A DNA stretch of 9,516 nt, from NCBI GenBank assembly GCA_045592445.1, contig JAZNUV010000030.1, positions 1 to 9,516 of the forward strand, given 5' to 3'. A program made the position numbers and the translations under genes. Numbering within the stretch: position 1 is the first letter of the stretch; every line of letters starts with the position of its first letter. This DNA is from JAQXGO01 sp045592445 (GTDB taxonomy: Bacteria; Bacillota; Clostridia; UMGS1883; UMGS1540). The notes beneath the pieces are model-generated. The model saw nothing but the letters and a program-made list of their open reading frames with translations, did no database searches and was not told where the DNA came from. Positions 7,258-9,516 of this stretch are shown piece after piece.

Positions 7258-8106
7258 CTATGCTTCCCACCTCGCTGTTGCGCCGCAAGGCAATGCTATG
7301 CCGGTATTGGCAATCGGCAAGCCAATTTCATCTGCCATTGCTTTTCCGCCGTGCTTCGGTATAATTGTCAATTGCATCATATTATGCATAACTGTCGGCG
7401 AAAGACCTGTGGTGTACGAATTGATAATAAAGTATCGCGGTTTGTCTGAAAGAAGCTTTGTGCAAAGTGCAACAAAATCGAAAATTTTATTTTCAAATTT
7501 CCACATTTCTCCGCCGGGACCTCTGCCATAGGAAGGCGGGTCCATAATAATCGCATCGTATCTATTCCCGCGACGTAATTCTCTTTGTACAAACTTTTCG
7601 CAATCATCCACAATATAGCGAACAAAACAATCAGCAAGCCCTGAAAGTGCAACGTTTTCTTTTGCCCAAGCAACCATTCCTTTTGATGCATCCACATGCA
7701 CCACATCAGCGCCCGCAGACAGTGCGGCAACGGTTGCACCGCCTGTGTAAGCAAATAGATTTAAAACCTTATCTCCCTTTTTTGTATGCTCTCGTATAAA
7801 TCGCCAATTTGCCGCCTGTTCAGGAAAAAGGCCCGTATGTTTAAACCCCGTAGGGCGAACATAAAAACGCAATCCTTCGCAAGACACTGTCCATCTTTCC
7901 GGCATGTCGGTAAAGAACTCCCAACTGCCACCTCCACTGCTGCTTCGATGGTAAAAACCATCCACACGTCTTGTCAGCGGTTTTTCTGTTTTCCAAATTG
8001 CCTGCGGGTCAGGTCGACGCAGGGTATATTTCCCCCATCTCTCCACTTTTTCTCCCGCGGACGCTTCTAATAATATATAATCGTTCCAACTATTTGACAG
8101 TATCAT
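7258..8106 (-). CDS. Class I SAM-dependent methyltransferase, RlmI/RlmK-like fold, substrate unknown
   Basis: A 282-residue SAM-dependent methyltransferase and first gene of the operon. SAM-binding motif I is LNLFAYTGGAT (115-125), the acidic residue ending strand 2 lies in VVHVDASKG (Asp139) and motif IV is DPPSYGRG (189-196). This pattern resembles the rRNA methyltransferases RlmI/RlmK (COG1092 type). The protein lacks an obvious N-terminal PUA domain. It also lacks the cysteine in the late motif where E. coli RlmI (5-methylcytosine) has SCS; here the segment reads FIINSYTTG. So 5-methylcytosine chemistry by the RlmI route looks unlikely. An RNA substrate is plausible but inferred from family resemblance and the neighbouring truA. 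The ATG at 8106 has GAGG seven bases upstream. Confidence 0.82.
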   Translation of the reverse strand: MILSNSWNDYILLEASAGEKVERWGKYTLRRPDPQAIWKTEKPLTRRVDGFYHRSSSGGGSWEFFTDMPERWTVSCEGLRFYVRPTGFKHTGLFPEQAANWRFIREHTKKGDKVLNLFAYTGGATVAALSAGADVVHVDASKGMVAWAKENVALSGLADCFVRYIVDDCEKFVQRELRRGNRYDAIIMDPPSYGRGPGGEMWKFENKIFDFVALCTKLLSDKPRYFIINSYTTGLSPTVMHNMMQLTIIPKHGGKAMADEIGLPIANTGIALPCGATARWEA

Positions 8107-8153
8107 CCCAAAACCTCACAAAACGTATAAAAATGCCAATTTTTCTTTTTTGT

Positions 8154-8182
8154 ATTATATCACATGCAATGATTTCTGTCAA
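8154..8182 (-). promoter_or_regulatory. Sigma-A promoter of the ten-gene operon
   Basis: The minus strand has TTGACA (8177-8182), a 17-base spacer and TATAAT (8154-8159), both perfect consensus, with TGA directly before the -10 (extended -10). Transcription should begin near 8147, giving a leader of about 40 bases before the methyltransferase ATG. That is too short for a typical riboswitch or T-box, and I see no operator repeat. It implies strong, largely constitutive expression. Confidence 0.87.
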
Positions 8183-8233
8183 GACAGATTCACGCCGAAA
8201 ACAAATCCATAAAATTGCTTTCTATGTTGAATC

Positions 8234-8262
8234 GTAAAATTTTTCTTTTCTTGAAATTTTAC
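8234..8262. repeat. Perfect 9-bp inverted repeat abutting the tRNA-Ala -35 box
   Basis: GTAAAATTT (8234-8242) and AAATTTTAC (8254-8262) are exact inverted copies separated by 11 bases, and the right arm ends on the base before TTGACA. The AT-rich stretch sits where an UP element (RNA polymerase alpha-subunit contact) would be, common at strong stable-RNA promoters. A protein-binding operator is the alternative. In AT-rich DNA such a repeat can also arise by chance. Confidence 0.5.
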
Positions 8263-8292
8263 TTGACAAAGACTTTGTTTGTATGGTATAAT
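8263..8292 (+). promoter_or_regulatory. Promoter of tRNA-Ala(CGC)
   Basis: TTGACA (8263-8268), an 18-base spacer and TATAAT (8287-8292), with TGG directly before the -10. Transcription should start near 8298, about 22 bases before the mature tRNA end. It diverges from the operon promoter, with the two -35 boxes about 80 bases apart. Confidence 0.87.
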
Positions 8293-8320
8293 TCTAGCGT
8301 TGTAAATAGATTATTTATTT

Positions 8321-8396
8321 GGGTTTGTAGCTCAGCTGGGAGAGCGCTGCGTTCGCAACGCAGAGGTCGAGGGTTCGAATCCCTTCAGATCCACCA
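8321..8396 (+). tRNA. tRNA-Ala, anticodon CGC
   Basis: A 76-base tRNA reading the codon GCG. The acceptor stem GGGTTTG pairs with CAGATCC and contains the G3:U70 wobble pair, the main alanine identity element. The D-arm (GCTC/GAGC), anticodon stem CTGCG/CGCAG with loop TTCGCAA (anticodon 8354-8356), five-base variable loop and T-arm with GTTCGAAT are all intact. The discriminator base is A and the CCA end is encoded (8394-8396). It has its own promoter and terminator. Confidence 0.97.
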
Positions 8397-8425
8397 AAAA
8401 GCATCGACAGAATCGATGCTTTTTT
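8397..8425 (+). terminator. Intrinsic terminator of tRNA-Ala
   Basis: GCATCGA (8401-8407) pairs exactly with TCGATGC (8413-8419) around a five-base loop and is followed by six T (8420-8425). The A-run before the stem lengthens it and also supplies a T-run on the other strand, so it could work in both directions. Confidence 0.9.
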
Positions 8426-8470
8426 ACATGTGTATCCCTACAGTACAAATTGTATTATAAAATATATTCT

Positions 8471-8519
8471 TAAAAAATTTCAAAAAAGACTTGACATTTT
8501 TTTTAAAATTTAGTATACT
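8471..8519 (+). promoter_or_regulatory. Promoter of tRNA-Pro(CGG) with A-tract upstream region
   Basis: TTGACA (8491-8496), a 17-base spacer and TATACT (8514-8519, five of six consensus). A-tracts at about 8472-8488 lie directly upstream of the -35 and look like an UP element. Transcription should start near 8526, about 36 bases before the tRNA. The spacer is nearly all A and T. Confidence 0.82.
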
Positions 8520-8561
8520 ATTTAAGTCGCTTATCAGAAGCAGATTGATACATATTTATTT

Positions 8562-8638
8562 CGGGATGTAGCGCAGTTTGGTAGCGCACTACGTTCGGGA
8601 CGTAGGGGCCGCAGGTTCAAATCCTGTCATCCCGACCA
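8562..8638 (+). tRNA. tRNA-Pro, anticodon CGG
   Basis: A 77-base tRNA reading the codon CCG. The acceptor stem CGGGATG pairs perfectly with CATCCCG; C1:G72 is typical of bacterial tRNA-Pro. The anticodon stem is CTACG/CGTAG with loop TTCGGGA (anticodon 8596-8598). The D-arm (GCGC/GCGC), the variable loop GGGCC and the T-arm with GTTCAAAT are intact. The discriminator is A and CCA is encoded at 8636-8638. The gene shows no sign of disruption despite the recombinase gene 53 bases away. Confidence 0.97.
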
Positions 8639-8639
8639 T

Positions 8640-8686
8640 ATCGAGTTTTCATAAGGTTTATGAAGTTATGAACACTCGATTTTTTT
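8640..8686 (+). terminator. Intrinsic terminator of tRNA-Pro, long two-part hairpin
   Basis: ATCGAGT (8640-8646) pairs with ACTCGAT (8674-8680). After one mismatch, TTCATAA (8648-8654) pairs with TTATGAA (8666-8672), making about 14 base pairs, and seven T follow (8680-8686). A second TTATGAA copy (8658-8664) could pair with TTCATAA instead. The T-run lies on the tRNA strand only, so it does not terminate the opposing recombinase transcript. Confidence 0.8.
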
Positions 8687-9516
8687 ATTTCTATGCTGTT
8701 TTGGTTGTTCGCAGATACTCGACCTCAACACCTTTTCTTGTGTTGACTTTTATCTTGTCAAAGTTCTCCGGAATATCAAGCTCACCAATGAACTTGTAAT
8801 GTATTATTACTGATTGGGTGCGGTTTAATCCTGTTCCTTCTACTGCATATACTTCGATTTTCTCGATTAGTTCCTGAAGAATCATAGGTGTAACTTCATT
8901 CATTTCCGCAAAGCTTCTGACACAAGAGAGAAAATGTTCCTTGCCATCACGCACTTCGCTTATATTTGCAAGTTGCTGATTAAGTTCAAGAATCTTCTTT
9001 TTGAGTTCATCTCGCTCAACCTCGTATTTATGTGATAACTGCATAAACCATTCATCCGTTACCTTACCATTTACATTATCCTCATAAACTCTCTCATAGA
9101 GTCTTGAAACCTCCTGACTTCTTGCTGTAGCTTTGGCTATGGATTGTTCAATAAGCTTTTGTTCCTTAACAATATCCTTATTAACCTTTTCTTCCAAAAG
9201 ATTAGCAAAAGCATCTTCATTCATCGTGACAATCTGTGCAAGCTTTTCAAGCTCGGCACGGACAATCATTTCAACAGAATCAGCACGGATATAATGTGTA
9301 CTTTCACAAGTGCCTCTGTCACCCTTGTAATTGGAGCAACTAAAGAAATATGTAGTTTCTTTATTATGCCTGACGTGATACCACATCTTACTTCCGCAAT
9401 CTGCACAGAATAAAAGTCCTGTAAACATATTCTTTTCGCCGTTGCCTGCTTTGGGTGGACGGCGTTTTGTTTGTTTCTTTACAAGTTCCTGCACGTGTTC
9501 AAACATTTCACGCTCG
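8687..9516 (-). mobile_element. Probable end of an integrated element carrying a large serine recombinase
   Basis: A large serine recombinase gene usually lies at the extreme end of the phage, ICE or IME it moves, next to an attachment site. Here it stops 53 bases from an intact tRNA-Pro, with nothing else between except the terminator hairpin. The boundary is inferred to lie near 8640-8690, but no second att copy is in the window, so the left edge given here is approximate. Confidence 0.4.
8691..9516 (-). CDS. Large serine recombinase, C-terminal part (N-terminus outside window)
   Basis: The frame is open to the right edge; 274 residues are visible and the ATG at 9506 is internal, since EREMFEHVQ continues upstream. 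Visible are the end of the recombinase domain, a zinc-ribbon with Cys37, Cys40, Cys60 and Cys70 of the fragment (CADC ... C ... C), and a long charged coiled-coil (about 115-180, LEEKVNKDIVKEQK to ELNQQLANI). A C-terminal DUF4368-like segment follows (about 195-245, with LIEKIEVYAVEG and IIHYKFIGELDIP). This layout is that of TnpX-type or phage-type large serine recombinases that integrate and excise elements by serine-linked 2-bp staggered cuts. The catalytic N-terminal domain is not in the window, so activity cannot be judged. The gene converges on tRNA-Pro. Confidence 0.9.
   Translation of the reverse strand, partial: EREMFEHVQELVKKQTKRRPPKAGNGEKNMFTGLLFCADCGSKMWYHVRHNKETTYFFSCSNYKGDRGTCESTHYIRADSVEMIVRAELEKLAQIVTMNEDAFANLLEEKVNKDIVKEQKLIEQSIAKATARSQEVSRLYERVYEDNVNGKVTDEWFMQLSHKYEVERDELKKKILELNQQLANISEVRDGKEHFLSCVRSFAEMNEVTPMILQELIEKIEVYAVEGTGLNRTQSVIIHYKFIGELDIPENFDKIKVNTRKGVEVEYLRTTKTA

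Noticed and set aside
8107..8153. Riboswitch or T-box leader before the operon
   Set aside because: The leader is only about 40 bases from the predicted start and has no structured element or terminator.
8562..8638. tRNA-Pro as a disrupted or duplicated att target
   Set aside because: The gene is complete with encoded CCA and no second partial copy of its 3' end is seen in the window, so insertion within the tRNA itself is not supported.
1..9516. CRISPR array, defence genes or transposon inverted repeats
   Set aside because: No regularly spaced repeats, no cas-like or restriction genes and no terminal repeats were seen beyond the single recombinase tail.

Overview
The window looks like a chromosome segment of a Bacillota species, most likely class Clostridia. 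The main pointers are an IspH protein fused in frame to ribosomal protein S1, a DUF5711-type propeller protein, the ecfA1-ecfA2-ecfT-truA block, strong AGGAGG-type ribosome binding sites and AT-rich intergenic DNA. Species or genus cannot be named from sequence reading alone.

Positions 1-8106 (minus strand) hold ten tightly packed genes that read as one operon. In transcription order they are a class I methyltransferase, ecfA1, ecfA2, ecfT, truA, a membrane-anchored DUF5711-like protein, a CvpA-family membrane protein, cmk, plsC and the ispH-S1 fusion, which runs off the left edge. Neighbouring genes overlap by 4-7 bases or are separated by at most 13 bases. I see no terminator between them. 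A near-consensus sigma-A promoter (TTGACA, 17 bases, TATAAT, with an extended TG) lies about 50 bases upstream of the first gene. The operon mixes RNA modification (methyltransferase, TruA), vitamin or metal uptake energisation (EcfA1/A2/T), CMP recycling (Cmk), phospholipid synthesis (PlsC), isoprenoid precursor synthesis (IspH) and translation (S1).

Positions 8107-8690 hold the divergent operon promoter and two plus-strand tRNA genes: tRNA-Ala(CGC) and tRNA-Pro(CGG). Each tRNA has its own TTGACA-type promoter, AT-rich upstream DNA and intrinsic terminator.

Positions 8691-9516 (minus strand) hold the C-terminal part of a large serine recombinase that converges on tRNA-Pro and runs off the right edge. 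It marks the probable end of an integrated mobile element lying mostly outside the window.

Most of the window is ordinary core genome. The points most worth a second look are signals for separate expression of S1 inside the ispH-S1 fusion (internal ribosome binding site, possible internal promoter), the mixed operon, and the recombinase abutting the tRNA-Pro terminator hairpin. I did not find convincing evidence of a wholly new system.
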